From: Rhodococcus erythropolis NBRC 15567
Lineage (GTDB): Bacteria; Actinomycetota; Actinomycetes; Mycobacteriales; Mycobacteriaceae
Direction: 5' to 3'
NCBI RefSeq assembly: GCF_001552595.1
Contig: NZ_BCRM01000018.1
Coordinates: 1-64,000, forward strand
DNA: 64,000 nt
Under the pieces are notes generated by a model. That model was not told the DNA's origin, searched no databases, and saw nothing but the letters and a program-made list of their open reading frames with translations. Positions 1 through 8,919 of this stretch are shown here, piece by piece. The position numbers and the translations under genes are program-made. Each line of letters starts with the position of its first letter. Position 1 is the first letter of the stretch.

Positions 1-39
1 AATTAGTACAGAACGTCCGGGCCGATTTCAGGAGCACGG

Positions 40-477
40 TCAGCCACGGGCGAACCAACTTCGGGTGGTGTCGCGGTAGATCGCGACGCAGGCACAGATC
101 AGCATGACGGGAACGACAAGCGCGAGCACGGTACTGATCCCGGCGACGACCAGCGCGATCTGCAGCACCGCGAACACCCCGGACACGATCACCAGGATCC
201 GTCGGCACAGAGGTTTTCCGGCGCGAGTGGGACCGGCGAGGCCGCCGATCGCAAGGCCGGTCAACAGCAGAACCAGCCCGGACACCCGCACGAAGGTGAC
301 GTAGATGTCGATGTTTCCGGCCGATACGCCTTGATCGGTGAACTGCTCACGCAGCGAATACGAGGCGCTGGTGACATTGATCAGGCCGAAGAGTATGAGT
401 AGGAACGCGCTGGCGATCCACAGCCAGAATGCTGCCTCGACGGCCGTCGGGCGCCGGACCTTCGTAGAGATACTCAC
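40..477 (-). CDS. Small four-helix membrane protein, function unknown
   Basis: This encodes 145 residues with about four hydrophobic stretches (near residues 17-37, 62-82, 90-110 and 113-133), so it is almost certainly an integral inner-membrane protein. It has a short basic N-terminus and ends in a polar RSWFARG tail. The start is a GTG without a strong Shine-Dalgarno, so the N-terminus is uncertain. It lies 15 bp downstream of a 51-residue membrane protein and on the same strand as the heme operon, so it may be co-transcribed with its small neighbours. I do not recognise a named family, and no catalytic motif is visible. Confidence 0.65.
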   Translation of the reverse strand: MSISTKVRRPTAVEAAFWLWIASAFLLILFGLINVTSASYSLREQFTDQGVSAGNIDIYVTFVRVSGLVLLLTGLAIGGLAGPTRAGKPLCRRILVIVSGVFAVLQIALVVAGISTVLALVVPVMLICACVAIYRDTTRSWFARG

Positions 478-492
478 GGGTTCAAGTGTGCG

Positions 493-648
493 CTATCCGC
501 TGACGATGCCCGGAATCATGAGCACCAGGAGTGTCACCAGAACAGAGGCTCCAAGGATCGCGAACAAGATCACTTCGGTCCGTGAACCACGTTGGCGCAG
601 TGGAGCGTCGTGGGTGCTTTCCGTGCGCAGGGCTTCCTGAGAACTCAT
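493..648 (-). CDS. Single-pass small membrane protein (51 aa), unknown
   Basis: An ATG at 648 opens a 51-codon frame. The product has a polar, charged first half (about residues 1-25, with the RQRGSRTE stretch) and one strongly hydrophobic helix at about residues 26-45, then ends PGIVSG. This is typical of small single-span actinobacterial membrane proteins with the N-terminus in the cytosol. It lies between two membrane-protein genes on the same strand, 15 bp from the downstream one, which supports it as a real operon member. Function cannot be inferred from the sequence. Confidence 0.6.
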   Translation of the reverse strand: MSSQEALRTESTHDAPLRQRGSRTEVILFAILGASVLVTLLVLMIPGIVSG

Positions 649-705
649 TGTCTACGACCTCTCCCCTACTACTGCAGTGACCCGTTTCACAGTACCCCGA
701 GCTAC

Positions 706-1368
706 CTATCGGTTCCCCGCCGGGGGGAAACGAAGAAAGTACGGATTGGACTCTTTTCGGTGCATCATCACGATCGCCCCGACAGCAGCAACTGCCTGCA
801 GGATTTCCGCTCCGCCGAACAGCAGAGTGGCCGCGCCGCCGTCGCCGCCGAGCCCGAAGATCACGGGGATCGCAGAGACCAACATGAAGACTCCACAGAA
901 CGTCAGCAACATTCGAGCCCAGTTCTTGCCACGACTCATCGAGCGCACGAACAAAAGGAACACCGCGGTGACGATCACCACCAGGACAGCGGAGAACACG
1001 ATGACCAGTGGGAACATGCCCTCAACGTCGGAGCGTGTCAGACCGGCGTCGACAGCCGCCTGGTTCCTGAGCATCTCGTCGACGAACATCGACTTCTGCC
1101 CGAGCAGCATCCAGATCATCGCGCCGCCCTGGACCAATCCAAGCGCCGTCACAGCCCACCACAACTGAATCGCAGTCACGACGTCCGTCGGCGGCTCGGG
1201 TTTCGGCTGGGGGCCCGGGTATCCGTTGTAACCGGGGCCGTATCCCGGGATCTGACCCGTCGGCATCGGTCCGAGTTCGCGGTACGGCTGATTCTCGAAC
1301 GGCTGGTTCTCGTAGGGAGGTTCCCGGCGGGGCGGTTCCTGGCGCGACGGCGGCCACTGCTCGGTCAT
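706..1368 (-). CDS. Proline-rich N-terminal, multi-pass membrane protein
   Basis: The frame from the ATG at 1368 gives 220 residues. The first ~60 residues are rich in Pro, Gln, Gly and Tyr (low-complexity cytosolic tail). After them come four predicted membrane helices, with loops containing charged residues. It begins 49 bp downstream of hemB on the same strand and corresponds in position to the membrane protein that follows hemB in mycobacteria (recalled as Rv0513). A longer in-frame extension into hemB was rejected because it would overlap the hemB coding end. The Pro/Gln tail may mediate protein interactions at the membrane, but that is only inference. Confidence 0.75.
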   Translation of the reverse strand: MTEQWPPSRQEPPRREPPYENQPFENQPYRELGPMPTGQIPGYGPGYNGYPGPQPKPEPPTDVVTAIQLWWAVTALGLVQGGAMIWMLLGQKSMFVDEMLRNQAAVDAGLTRSDVEGMFPLVIVFSAVLVVIVTAVFLLFVRSMSRGKNWARMLLTFCGVFMLVSAIPVIFGLGGDGGAATLLFGGAEILQAVAAVGAIVMMHRKESNPYFLRFPPAGNR

Positions 1369-1417
1369 GACACCAGCGTATCGGTCGATACCGGTGCAGC
1401 CACCATGCGTGACTCCG

Positions 1418-2392
1418 TCACAGCCATCCGGCAACTTCCGACGCCCAGTACGTGAGGACCACGTCGGCACCGGCGCGGCGAATGCTGGTGAGCGATTCGA
1501 GAATCGCCGCGTCCCGGTCGATCCACCCGTTCTGCGCGGCGGCCGTGATCATCGAGTACTCACCCGAGATCTGGTACGCCGCGACCGGAACCGGAGACCG
1601 GTCGGCGGTCTCACGCAGAATGTCGAGGTAGGACATTGCAGGCTTGACCATCACCATGTCGGCGCCCTCGGCGATGTCGAGGTCTACCTCGCGCATCGAC
1701 TCGCGGCGGTTGGCGCCGTCCTGCTGATAAGTACGACGATCACCTTGCAGTGAGGATCCGACGGCTTCACGGAACGGTCCGTAGAACGCTGACGCATATT
1801 TCGCGGCATAGGCGAGCTGACCGACCTTGACATACCCCGAAGCATCGAGTGCACCGCGGATCGCAGCCACCTGACCGTCCATCATGCCGCTGGGACCGAG
1901 CAGGTGCGCACCCGATTCAGCTTGCGCGAGAGCCATTTCGACGTATCGGATCAAAGTTGCGTCGTTGTCGACGGCGCCGGTGGCGTTAAGCACGCCGCAG
2001 TGGCCATGATCGGTGAACTCGTCGAGGCAGGTATCGGCCATGATGACCGTTGAATCACCGAGTTCTTCTGCCAGAGCGCGCAATCCGACGTTGAGGATGC
2101 CGTCGGGATCGGAGGCACCGGAGCCCTGGGGGTCCTTGTCCTCCGCCTTGGGGACGCCGAAGAGCATCAGGCCACCGACGCCGGCTTCCACTGCTTCCAC
2201 CGCGGCGGACCGCAGCGAATCGAGGGTGTGCTGGAAAACGCCTGGCATGGAACTGATCTCACGCGGCGTATCGATGCCGTCTGCAACGAACATCGGCAAC
2301 ACGAGGTGCCGGGGTTCGAGCGAGGTCTCTGCCACGAGTCGCCGGAGCGCTGGGGTGCGCCGGAGCCGGCGAGGGCGATGAGTGGGAAACAC
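1418..2392 (-). CDS. hemB: Delta-aminolevulinic acid dehydratase (porphobilinogen synthase)
   Basis: The 324-residue product condenses two 5-aminolevulinate molecules to porphobilinogen, the second committed step of tetrapyrrole synthesis, in the cytosol. It shows [18 protein letters not shown] near the N-terminus, the metal-site segment [16 protein letters not shown], and both active-site lysine regions ([14 protein letters not shown] and [10 protein letters not shown]). The GTG at 2392 is chosen because GGAGGG lies at suitable spacing and the encoded N-terminus matches relatives; an upstream start would run into a perfect hairpin. In the metal segment two cysteines of the zinc-type triad are kept, but the middle one is Asp, as I recall for mycobacterial homologues. 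It is the last gene of rex-hemA-hemC-hemD-hemB. Confidence 0.97.
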   Translation of the reverse strand: MFPTHRPRRLRRTPALRRLVAETSLEPRHLVLPMFVADGIDTPREISSMPGVFQHTLDSLRSAAVEAVEAGVGGLMLFGVPKAEDKDPQGSGASDPDGILNVGLRALAEELGDSTVIMADTCLDEFTDHGHCGVLNATGAVDNDATLIRYVEMALAQAESGAHLLGPSGMMDGQVAAIRGALDASGYVKVGQLAYAAKYASAFYGPFREAVGSSLQGDRRTYQQDGANRRESMREVDLDIAEGADMVMVKPAMSYLDILRETADRSPVPVAAYQISGEYSMITAAAQNGWIDRDAAILESLTSIRRAGADVVLTYWASEVAGWL

Positions 2393-2420
2393 GAGAAGTA
2401 GCCCTCCTTCGTCGGAACCT

Positions 2421-2460
2421 GTGAGTGGTTGAGGAGTCCACAGACTCCTCAACCACTCAC
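2421..2460 (-). terminator. Perfect 18-bp-arm hairpin between hemD and hemB
   Basis: Positions 2421-2438 and 2443-2460 are perfect inverted complements around a 4-nt CACA loop. The hairpin starts 7 bp after the hemD stop and ends 28 bp before the hemB GTG. No U-tract follows in the direction of transcription, so it may be a non-canonical terminator, an attenuator or an mRNA-stability element that tunes hemB relative to hemD. It may also be a copy of a dispersed intergenic repeat. The structure is seen directly; the role is inference. Confidence 0.6.
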
Positions 2461-2467
2461 GGGTGCG

Positions 2468-4030
2468 CTAGCGCCTGCGGGACTTCTTACGCGGCGGCGG
2501 CAAAGCACCTTCAGCGCGCAGCCGAGCTGCGTGCTCGGCGAGAGCCTCCACCAGCGGTCCCACCTGCGAGGTCTCGGGCTGCACGTCGACGCGCAGACCG
2601 AACTCGATAGCGGTTTCGGCCGTCTTCGGGCCGATGCACGCGACCAACGTGCGGGCGTGCGGCTTGCCGGCGATGCCGACGAGGTTGCGCACGGTCGAGG
2701 ACGAGGTGAAGCAGACGGCGTCGAATCCACCGGTCTTGATCATCTCGCGGGTCTCGGCCGGCGGCGGCGCCGCCCGGACGGTGCGGTAGGCGGTGACGTC
2801 GTCGATCTCCCAACCGCGTTCGCGCAGGCCCTCGGCGAGGGTTTCGGTTGCAATGTCCGCGCGCGGCAACAGAACCCGGTTGACCGGATCGAAAACGTCG
2901 TCGTACGGGGCGAATTCGGCCAGCAGGCCTTCGCTGGACTGCTCACCGGTCGGGATCAGCTCGGGGTTGATGCCGAACGAGCGGACCTTGGCTGCGGTTG
3001 CTTCGCCGATACAGGCGATCTTCACGCCGGAGAAGGCGCGAGCGTCGAGACCGAACTCCTCGAACTTCTCCCACACTGCGCGAACCGCATTGGTGGAAGT
3101 GAAGACCACCCACTGGTAACGACCGTCGACGAGGCCCTTGACCGAACGCTCCATCTGAGCCGGGCTGCGAGGCGGCTCGACGGCGATGGTCGGAACCTCG
3201 ATCGGGATCGCTCCGTGAGTGACCAGACGGTCGCTCATCTCGCCGGCCTGATCCTTGGTGCGCGGCACGAGGACAGTCCAGCCGTACAGAGCGCGCGATT
3301 CCCACCACGACATCTTGTTGCGCTGCGCGACAACCTTGCCGACGGTGACGATGAGCGAGCCCACCAGTTCGGATCCGGCTTCGTTGAGCGTCGCGAGAGT
3401 TGCCTCGACGGTTCGCTGCTGACGAGTGGTGCCGCGGACGGTGATGGCAGCAGGCGTCTGCGGAGCCAAGCCGTTCTCGACCAGCGCGCTGGCGGTCTCG
3501 GCGAGATGTCCCGACGTCGCGTGCAGAACAAGCGGTCCCGGTGCAGCGGCCAGAGCAGCCCAGTCGACTTCACCGCGAACGTCGGCCTCGGTGTGACCCG
3601 AGCCGAGCGCCATACCGGCGTAGCTCGGCACAGCCGAACCCGAAGGCAGACCCGGGAGAACCTCGAACTGAACCTGCGTGCGGGCGACTGCCGTGACCTC
3701 TGCGATCACGGAATCCGTGGTCAGCGGATCACCGGAGACCAGACGCACGACGTCGTGGCCGTTCTTGGCCTCGTGCACTAATGTCTTTGCAACCTCGGCA
3801 GGCTCACCGAGTGCCGGACGCACGTCCGCGATCAGCTCGCCGGTCTCCTCGTCGCGGCCCATGTCGATGCCGACGAGCGCGACGACGCCCTTGTCGACGT
3901 CCGGATCCGTGAATGCCATTGCGGCGCCGGTGAGGACGTCACGTGCGCGAACGGTGAGCAGGGCGGGGTCGCCCGGTCCCGATCCCACGAACAGGATCCG
4001 TCCGGGAGTGTTCTTTCGGACTCGGGTCAT
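2468..4030 (-). CDS. hemD: Fused uroporphyrinogen-III C-methyltransferase / uroporphyrinogen-III synthase
   Basis: This 520-residue protein joins two activities. Residues ~8-240 form an SAM-dependent uroporphyrinogen methyltransferase (CobA/SumT-like) domain, with the GSGPGDPALLTVRA motif and the VSGDP region. Residues ~260-510 form a HemD-type uroporphyrinogen-III synthase domain. The fusion is typical of actinobacteria. Together the domains would cyclise hydroxymethylbilane and could begin siroheme/cobalamin synthesis. The ATG at 4030 is chosen; the frame stays open to 4081, but the family starts near MTRVRKNTPGRI. The gene lies 60 bp after hemC. The C-terminus is basic (KKSRRR). Whether the methyltransferase half is active cannot be judged from sequence alone. 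Confidence 0.93.
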   Translation of the reverse strand: MTRVRKNTPGRILFVGSGPGDPALLTVRARDVLTGAAMAFTDPDVDKGVVALVGIDMGRDEETGELIADVRPALGEPAEVAKTLVHEAKNGHDVVRLVSGDPLTTDSVIAEVTAVARTQVQFEVLPGLPSGSAVPSYAGMALGSGHTEADVRGEVDWAALAAAPGPLVLHATSGHLAETASALVENGLAPQTPAAITVRGTTRQQRTVEATLATLNEAGSELVGSLIVTVGKVVAQRNKMSWWESRALYGWTVLVPRTKDQAGEMSDRLVTHGAIPIEVPTIAVEPPRSPAQMERSVKGLVDGRYQWVVFTSTNAVRAVWEKFEEFGLDARAFSGVKIACIGEATAAKVRSFGINPELIPTGEQSSEGLLAEFAPYDDVFDPVNRVLLPRADIATETLAEGLRERGWEIDDVTAYRTVRAAPPPAETREMIKTGGFDAVCFTSSSTVRNLVGIAGKPHARTLVACIGPKTAETAIEFGLRVDVQPETSQVGPLVEALAEHAARLRAEGALPPPRKKSRRR

Positions 4031-4090
4031 CGGTGATTCTCCAGTGCGCTGTATCGAAATGGGAACTTGGTGCAAGTGCAAAGTGGGGCG

Positions 4091-5065
4091 TCAAACATCG
4101 GCTGCCTCGCCTGTAGTCACGTTCATCAACTCTCGGGCGCCGAGTTCGAGTAACTCGCGCGCTACCGCTCGGCCGAGTTCCTCGGCCTTGTCCGGCGCAC
4201 CGACTGCGCCGGTACGGATGACGTCCGAACCGTCGATGGCGGCTGCGCAGCCGCGTACCGACAGTTCGTCGAAGATTCTGCCGTCGTCGTCGAGGGATTC
4301 GACGATCTCCGCGATCGCTCCGACCGGAGCGGTGCAGCCCGCTTCCAGCTCGGCGAGAAGTGCACGCTCGGCAGTGACTGCCGCCCTGGTACCGGCGTCA
4401 TCGTGCTCAGCCAGGATCGCCGCCAATTCCGCATTGACAGAAAGGCATTCGACGGCCAGAGCGCCCTGCGCCGGAGCGGGGAGCATCTGCACGGGCTCGA
4501 TGTTCTCGGTGATGAGATCGAGCAGACCGATACGGGACAAGCCGGCGCGAGCGAGGATCACGGCGTCGAGTTCACCGGATTCGACCTTGCCGAGACGGCG
4601 TTGCAGGTTGCCCCGCAACGGCACGATGTCGAGGCCGAGCCCGAGTGCCTTGAGCTGCGAAACGCGGCGCGGCGCGGAGGTTCCCACCTTGGAACCGGCC
4701 GGAAGCTCCCCGAGGACCAGACCGTCGCGGGCGACGAGCGCGTCACGCGGATCTTCGCGTGGCGGAATCGCCGCGATGACGAAACGCGGATCCTGCGCGG
4801 TCGGTAAGTCCTTGTAGGAATGCACAGCAACGTCGACGCGGTTGTCCAGCAAAGCTTCTCGAAGCTCTGCGGTGAACACTCCGACGCCGATCTTCTGGAC
4901 GGGATCGGTGGACTGGTCGCCCTTGGTCTTGATGATGACCAACTCGGCGGGATGCCCCGCTGCAATGAGGGCATCGCGCACGGTACCGGCCTGCGTGGTC
5001 GCGAGAAGACTTCCGCGAGTGCCGATCCGCAGCGGGCTCCCCGATCGAGGGGTGGTGACGCTCAT
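4091..5065 (-). CDS. hemC: Porphobilinogen deaminase (hydroxymethylbilane synthase)
   Basis: The 324-residue enzyme polymerises four porphobilinogens into hydroxymethylbilane. Clear family features are [14 protein letters not shown] at the N-terminus, [14 protein letters not shown], the arginine-containing substrate segment SAPRRVSQL, and the dipyrromethane cofactor cysteine within [11 protein letters not shown]. The length is normal for the family. The ATG overlaps the hemA stop by 4 bp (ATGA), which indicates translational coupling. The pathway order, with HemA feeding the steps before HemB/HemC/HemD, fits one operon for uroporphyrinogen synthesis. Confidence 0.97.
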   Translation of the reverse strand: MSVTTPRSGSPLRIGTRGSLLATTQAGTVRDALIAAGHPAELVIIKTKGDQSTDPVQKIGVGVFTAELREALLDNRVDVAVHSYKDLPTAQDPRFVIAAIPPREDPRDALVARDGLVLGELPAGSKVGTSAPRRVSQLKALGLGLDIVPLRGNLQRRLGKVESGELDAVILARAGLSRIGLLDLITENIEPVQMLPAPAQGALAVECLSVNAELAAILAEHDDAGTRAAVTAERALLAELEAGCTAPVGAIAEIVESLDDDGRIFDELSVRGCAAAIDGSDVIRTGAVGAPDKAEELGRAVARELLELGARELMNVTTGEAADV

Positions 5066-6423
5066 GCCTGCAGGTCCCTTCCAGTGCGGTCGCCGTCCAC
5101 CAGGTCGGTGGGTGTGGCCACGGCCGCGGGAGATCCGGGGCTGAGTTCGAAGAGTTCGCGCAGCGCTGCTGCGTAGGAGTCGCCGCCGGGGGCCGACGCC
5201 AGTTGCTTGACGCGCACGGTCGGGGCGTGGAGAAGCTTGTCCACGACGCGTCGCACGGTGCGTGCAACCTCGTCGCGCTGCGGATCGTCCAGGCCGGGCA
5301 GACGCGAATCGAGCCGCATCAGTTCGGCTTCGACGACGTCGGCGGCGCGCTGACGCAAAGCCGTCACGGTCGGAGTGACCTCGGCGAGGCGCTGTCCGGC
5401 AAGGTAGGTCGCAAGTTCGCCGGCGACGATGGTGCGTGCGGCTTCTGCGTCGGAAGCGGCTGCGCCTGCCGCCGGATCACGCTGCAGCGTCTCCATGTCG
5501 AGAACGGTGACACCCGGCAGGCCGGCGACGGCGGGATCGATGTCGCGCGGCAGCCCGAGGTCGCAGATGACCAGGTGCTTGGTGTTGTCGCGATCGGGCT
5601 CGGCGAGTGCGCGGTGCACATCCGCCAGGGTGACCACTGCCCCGACCGCGCCGGTACAGGTGACCATGACATCTGCCTGCGCCATCGCGGCCGAAAGCTG
5701 ATCGAAGGCAACACCGTCGGCGTCGACGCCGTTGGAGCGTGCCGTCTCTGCCAGGTGCTCGGCGCGTTCCTGTGTCCGGTTGACGACGACGATGCGTTCG
5801 ATTCCGGCGCGAGTGAGATGCGCAACCGACAGACCGCCCATCGAGCCTGCTCCGACAACCACGGCAGTGCGGCCGACGAGGCCGCCCTCACCGATGATGC
5901 CCGCTGCACGATCAAGAGCCACGGATACGACTGATGCTCCCGCTGAGTCGATTCCGGTTTCGGAATGCACTCGCTTGCCGACGCGCAGTGCCTGCTGAGC
6001 CAGTTCGTGGACGACGCGTCCGGCTGCCTGCTGCGCATCCGAAGATGCGTAGGCCGAACGGATCTGGCCGAGAATCTGCTGTTCGCCGATCACCATCGAA
6101 TCGAGGCCACTGGCCACGGCGAAGAGATGTTCGACCGCTGCTTCGCTGTAGCGGACGTAGGCGTGAGCGTGCAGCGCCGTCAGGTCGAGACCTGAATGGT
6201 CGGCGAGGATTTCACCGACCTCGGTGAGCGCACCGTGGAACGCGTCCACCACCGCGTAGACCTCCACCCGGTTACAGGTGGAGACGATCATCGCTTCGGA
6301 GATGTGCGAAGACGCCAGAAGCTTGTCGATCAGCTTCGGACGATCGGTGTCGGTGACAGCTACTCGCTCGAGCACCGGGACGGGCGCGGTTCGATGCGAG
6401 ACCCCGACAAGCAGAACACTCAC
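5062..6423 (-). CDS. hemA: Glutamyl-tRNA reductase
   Basis: The 453-residue protein reduces glutamyl-tRNA(Glu) to glutamate-1-semialdehyde with NADPH, the entry step of the C5 heme pathway. It begins [20 protein letters not shown] and carries the catalytic cysteine in [12 protein letters not shown] Rossmann segment [10 protein letters not shown] follows, then a C-terminal dimerisation helix region. The GTG start at 6423 overlaps the rex stop by 4 bp (GTGA). Upstream in-frame starts would lie inside rex and are rejected. The position directly after rex makes HemA the first enzyme under the likely Rex-controlled promoter. Confidence 0.97.
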   Translation of the reverse strand: MSVLLVGVSHRTAPVPVLERVAVTDTDRPKLIDKLLASSHISEAMIVSTCNRVEVYAVVDAFHGALTEVGEILADHSGLDLTALHAHAYVRYSEAAVEHLFAVASGLDSMVIGEQQILGQIRSAYASSDAQQAAGRVVHELAQQALRVGKRVHSETGIDSAGASVVSVALDRAAGIIGEGGLVGRTAVVVGAGSMGGLSVAHLTRAGIERIVVVNRTQERAEHLAETARSNGVDADGVAFDQLSAAMAQADVMVTCTGAVGAVVTLADVHRALAEPDRDNTKHLVICDLGLPRDIDPAVAGLPGVTVLDMETLQRDPAAGAAASDAEAARTIVAGELATYLAGQRLAEVTPTVTALRQRAADVVEAELMRLDSRLPGLDDPQRDEVARTVRRVVDKLLHAPTVRVKQLASAPGGDSYAAALRELFELSPGSPAAVATPTDLVDGDRTGRDLQA

Positions 6424-7283
6424 GGCGCGATCACTGATCCGTTTCTTGTCGAACCTGCTCCGACCGGAGCGGGTGAACTGGTGGATGGGACTGACGAAGC
6501 GGATGCGGCGTGAGCCACTCGTACTCGCGGCGCACTGGATGCCTGATCGGCGTTGCGCGCACTGTTGAAGGAGAGAACCTGCATCTCGACGGCTAGATCG
6601 ACGCGTCGCAGTTCCACGTGGTCGGGAACGTCGAGGGCGATCGGCGAGAAACTCATGATGCAGCGCAGTCCGGCGCTGACGAACTGGTCGCACACGCCCT
6701 GCGCGGCCTCGTCCGGTGTGGAGATGACGCCGATGGTCGCGTTCAATTCGCGGCAGGCGACGGTCAGTTCCTCGGTGCTGCGCACCACGAGGTCGCCGAC
6801 TGTGCTTCCGATTCGATCTGCGTCACTGTCGAAGAGTCCGACCATCTCGAAACCGCGGCGGCTGAATCCGCCGTAGCCGACCAGCGCCTTGCCGAGGTTT
6901 CCGACTCCGACGAGAACGACCTTGTGCCCACGATCGAGTCCGAGTGCACGCTCGATGCGGATGCGGAGCCTGTTGACGTCGTATCCGACGCCGCGGACGC
7001 CGTTGGGTCCGAGGAATGACAGATCCTTGCGCAACTTCGCTGATCCGACACCGGACGCCTGCGCAAGTTCCTCGCTCGAGACGATGGAGGTACCCCGGTC
7101 GGACATCACTCCGAGGACCCGCAGGTATGCGGCCAAGCGCGTCACCGTAGCCTGGGGGATGACGCGATCCTGAGCGATCGAGTCGGTGACAGAAGAGCCC
7201 GCAGCGCCGGTGACGCGCTGAGCCACAGGCTCATGCGTCTGGTGCGGTTCGGTCACGTCGCTGGCTCCTCGTCCGGTCGACAC
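6420..7283 (-). CDS. rex: Redox-sensing transcriptional repressor Rex
   Basis: The 287-residue protein has a winged-helix DNA-binding domain (roughly residues 40-115, including [16 protein letters not shown]) and a Rossmann NAD(H)-binding domain with [14 protein letters not shown] domain-swap helix region follows, then a long Ala/Ser/Pro-rich C-terminal tail that seems an elaboration over shorter Rex proteins. Rex proteins release DNA when NADH rises. The start may be the GTG at 7283 (GGAGG 9 nt upstream) or the GTG at 7256 (GAGGAG 8 nt upstream). A Rex operator lies ~53 bp upstream, implying autoregulation and control of hemA-hemC-hemD-hemB, as known for Streptomyces rex-hemACD. Confidence 0.95.
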   Translation of the reverse strand: MSTGRGASDVTEPHQTHEPVAQRVTGAAGSSVTDSIAQDRVIPQATVTRLAAYLRVLGVMSDRGTSIVSSEELAQASGVGSAKLRKDLSFLGPNGVRGVGYDVNRLRIRIERALGLDRGHKVVLVGVGNLGKALVGYGGFSRRGFEMVGLFDSDADRIGSTVGDLVVRSTEELTVACRELNATIGVISTPDEAAQGVCDQFVSAGLRCIMSFSPIALDVPDHVELRRVDLAVEMQVLSFNSARNADQASSAPRVRVAHAASASSVPSTSSPAPVGAGSTRNGSVIAP

Positions 7284-7335
7284 GACTGTCGACCTCCACG
7301 ATGCTCCGGGGGAATGTTCACACCACGGTAACCGC

Positions 7336-7353
7336 TTGTGAACCCATGCACAA
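7336..7353 (-). promoter_or_regulatory. Rex operator (ROP) upstream of rex-hem operon
   Basis: TTGTGAACCCATGCACAA matches the 18-bp consensus TTGTGAAnnnnTTCACAA with one mismatch. It lies about 53 bp before the upstream rex GTG, in the only intergenic gap ahead of the operon. Additional TTCACA-like half-sites occur nearby (around 7317-7322). Binding by Rex here would repress rex and the heme genes at low NADH/NAD+. The match is direct; the function follows from established Rex biology. Confidence 0.85.
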
Positions 7354-7423
7354 AGTTGCTCGAGACGGGTTCGATGTGCCGTTCACCTGCAAAGCGGCTC
7401 CGCGGACAACTTTGAGGGTTGCC

Positions 7424-7684
7424 TTACTTGCGTAAATCGTCACGAAGGCGCTCTTCGTCAACTTCCCAGTAACCGTGCTCGCGTCCGTCGAGAAGAATGA
7501 CCGGCAATCTGTCTCCGTACTCCGCTCTCAGCTCTGGATCCGTCGCGGCAGCTTCGTCTACGTCGATGCACGTCAATTCCAGCTCGAACTCGGAACAGAC
7601 CCGTCGTAGTACCTCCGCCGCGCCGACGCAGGACGCGCATCCTGCGCGTGTCAACAAGGTCACTTCATGCGTAGCTGCAGTCAT
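7424..7684 (-). CDS. Glutaredoxin-like thioredoxin-fold protein
   Basis: The 86-residue protein starts at the ATG at 7684, preceded by AGAAAGG. It has a thioredoxin-fold beginning TLLTRAGCASCVGAAE with a CxxC (CASC) redox motif, then ELELTCIDVDE and the cis-proline strand RLPVILLDG. It matches the short glutaredoxin-family (DUF836-like) proteins encoded next to rex/hemA in mycobacteria (recalled Rv0508). It probably performs thiol-disulfide exchange, perhaps with mycothiol in this lineage, but the substrate is unknown. A longer in-frame extension to 7783 lacks supporting conservation. Confidence 0.85.
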   Translation of the reverse strand: MTAATHEVTLLTRAGCASCVGAAEVLRRVCSEFELELTCIDVDEAAATDPELRAEYGDRLPVILLDGREHGYWEVDEERLRDDLRK

Positions 7685-7884
7685 CGACGCATACCTTTCT
7701 TCTACTGGGACGCCATCTACTTGATCGGTCGAGTGTGCCTCCGGAGCCCCACTCGGTACCAAATCGGCGGAGAGGAACGTCACACACCACAGGGAAGGTC
7801 ACCATCCAACCCATCGGGCCTCATCGCGGAGGATAGGCTGACTCGAAGAGTTCTCTGCTCGAGAATGCAACACGGGAGGTGCGG

Positions 7885-8880
7885 GTGCCTGCGCGATCAC
7901 TACCGAACGGCTCCGGATTCGGATCAGGGCTTGCCGGGGTCATTCTCCCCGGACGTCGCCATGTAAAGAATCCGCTGGGCCCGAGTGAGTCGGAAGTTCG
8001 AGCCAATCTCGCCGGCGAGGCGAGCGCTGATGCAGCTCTGGCATTGCACGAAGCTGCCAACCCCACAGAACCGGAAACCGGCGAAGAGCCCCCGGCCGTT
8101 CCGCGCGACCTCACGGCCGCCGCATTCTTCGACGTCGACAACACCATGGTGCAGGGTGCGTCGATCATCCACTTCGCCCGTGGTCTCGCTGCACGAAAGT
8201 ATCTCAAGACCTCGGATCTGGTGGATTTCGCGTGGAAGCAGATCAAGTTCCGAGTCACCGGCCGAGAAAGTAGCGACGACGTCGCCGAAGGCCGCGAGAA
8301 AGCACTGTCCTTCGTGGCCGGTCGATCCACCGCCGAACTCGCCCGCCTCGGCGAGGAGATCTACGACGAGGTCATTGCCGACAAGATCTGGCCAGGCACG
8401 AGGGCGTTGGCCCAGATGCACCTCGACGCCGGACAACAGGTGTGGTTGGTGACGGCAACTCCGGTCGAACTGGCCCAGGTCATCGCTGAGAAACTGGGAT
8501 TGACCGGCGCCTTGGGCACCGTCGCCGAAAGTGAGGACGGAGTCTTCACCGGCCGACTCGTCGGCGACATCCTGCACGGCATGGGCAAGGCGCACGCCGT
8601 ACGGACGTTGGCGGTGCGTGAAGGCCTCAATCTCAAGCGCTGTTCCGCCTACTCGGACAGCCACAACGACGTACCGATGCTCTCGTTGGTGGGGACACCG
8701 GTGGCGATCAACCCCGACGCAGACCTTCGTGAACTCGCGAAGAACCGCGGTTGGGAAGTTCGTGATTTCCGCACCGGACGAAAGGCCGCCAAAATCGGCG
8801 TTCCCACAGCGCTGGTACTCGGAGCAGTCGGCGGTGCGCTCGCGGCAATTCTCGCCAGGCGCAAAGAACAGAACGCCTGA
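7885..8880 (+). CDS. HAD-IB family phosphatase (SerB1-like), C-terminal membrane helix
   Basis: The 331-residue protein carries HAD motif [12 protein letters not shown], motif II VTATP, and motif III/IV around [11 protein letters not shown] with preceding basic residues. It therefore belongs to subfamily IB, which includes phosphoserine phosphatase-like enzymes. In mycobacteria the syntenic gene is called serB1, but the substrate is not proven. The N-terminal ~65 residues look disordered, and residues ~305-325 form an Ala/Gly-rich helix that may anchor it to the membrane. The GTG at 7885 is favoured because GGGAGG is 5 nt upstream; a GTG at 7879 overlaps that site. Confidence 0.85.
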   Translation: MPARSLPNGSGFGSGLAGVILPGRRHVKNPLGPSESEVRANLAGEASADAALALHEAANPTEPETGEEPPAVPRDLTAAAFFDVDNTMVQGASIIHFARGLAARKYLKTSDLVDFAWKQIKFRVTGRESSDDVAEGREKALSFVAGRSTAELARLGEEIYDEVIADKIWPGTRALAQMHLDAGQQVWLVTATPVELAQVIAEKLGLTGALGTVAESEDGVFTGRLVGDILHGMGKAHAVRTLAVREGLNLKRCSAYSDSHNDVPMLSLVGTPVAINPDADLRELAKNRGWEVRDFRTGRKAAKIGVPTALVLGAVGGALAAILARRKEQNA

Positions 8881-8884
8881 GCGG

Positions 8885-8919
8885 GTTCGGTCCGGATCGA
8901 GAAGCGATCCGGACCGAAC
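8885..8919. terminator. Bidirectional hairpin between convergent genes
   Basis: Arms 8885-8899 and 8905-8919 are perfect 15-bp complements around a 5-nt AGAAG loop. The hairpin fills the gap between two convergent stop codons (8880 and 8920). It would serve as a rho-independent-like terminator for both genes, although neither side has a U-tract. Confidence 0.75.

Noticed and set aside
1-39. Possible gene fragment at the left edge
   Set aside because: Only 39 bp, without a frame or motif that can be supported.
2429-3781. A 450-codon open frame on the plus strand opposite hemD
   Set aside because: Antisense to a clear gene; codon composition reflects high-GC third positions of hemD rather than a second protein, and no domain motif is seen.
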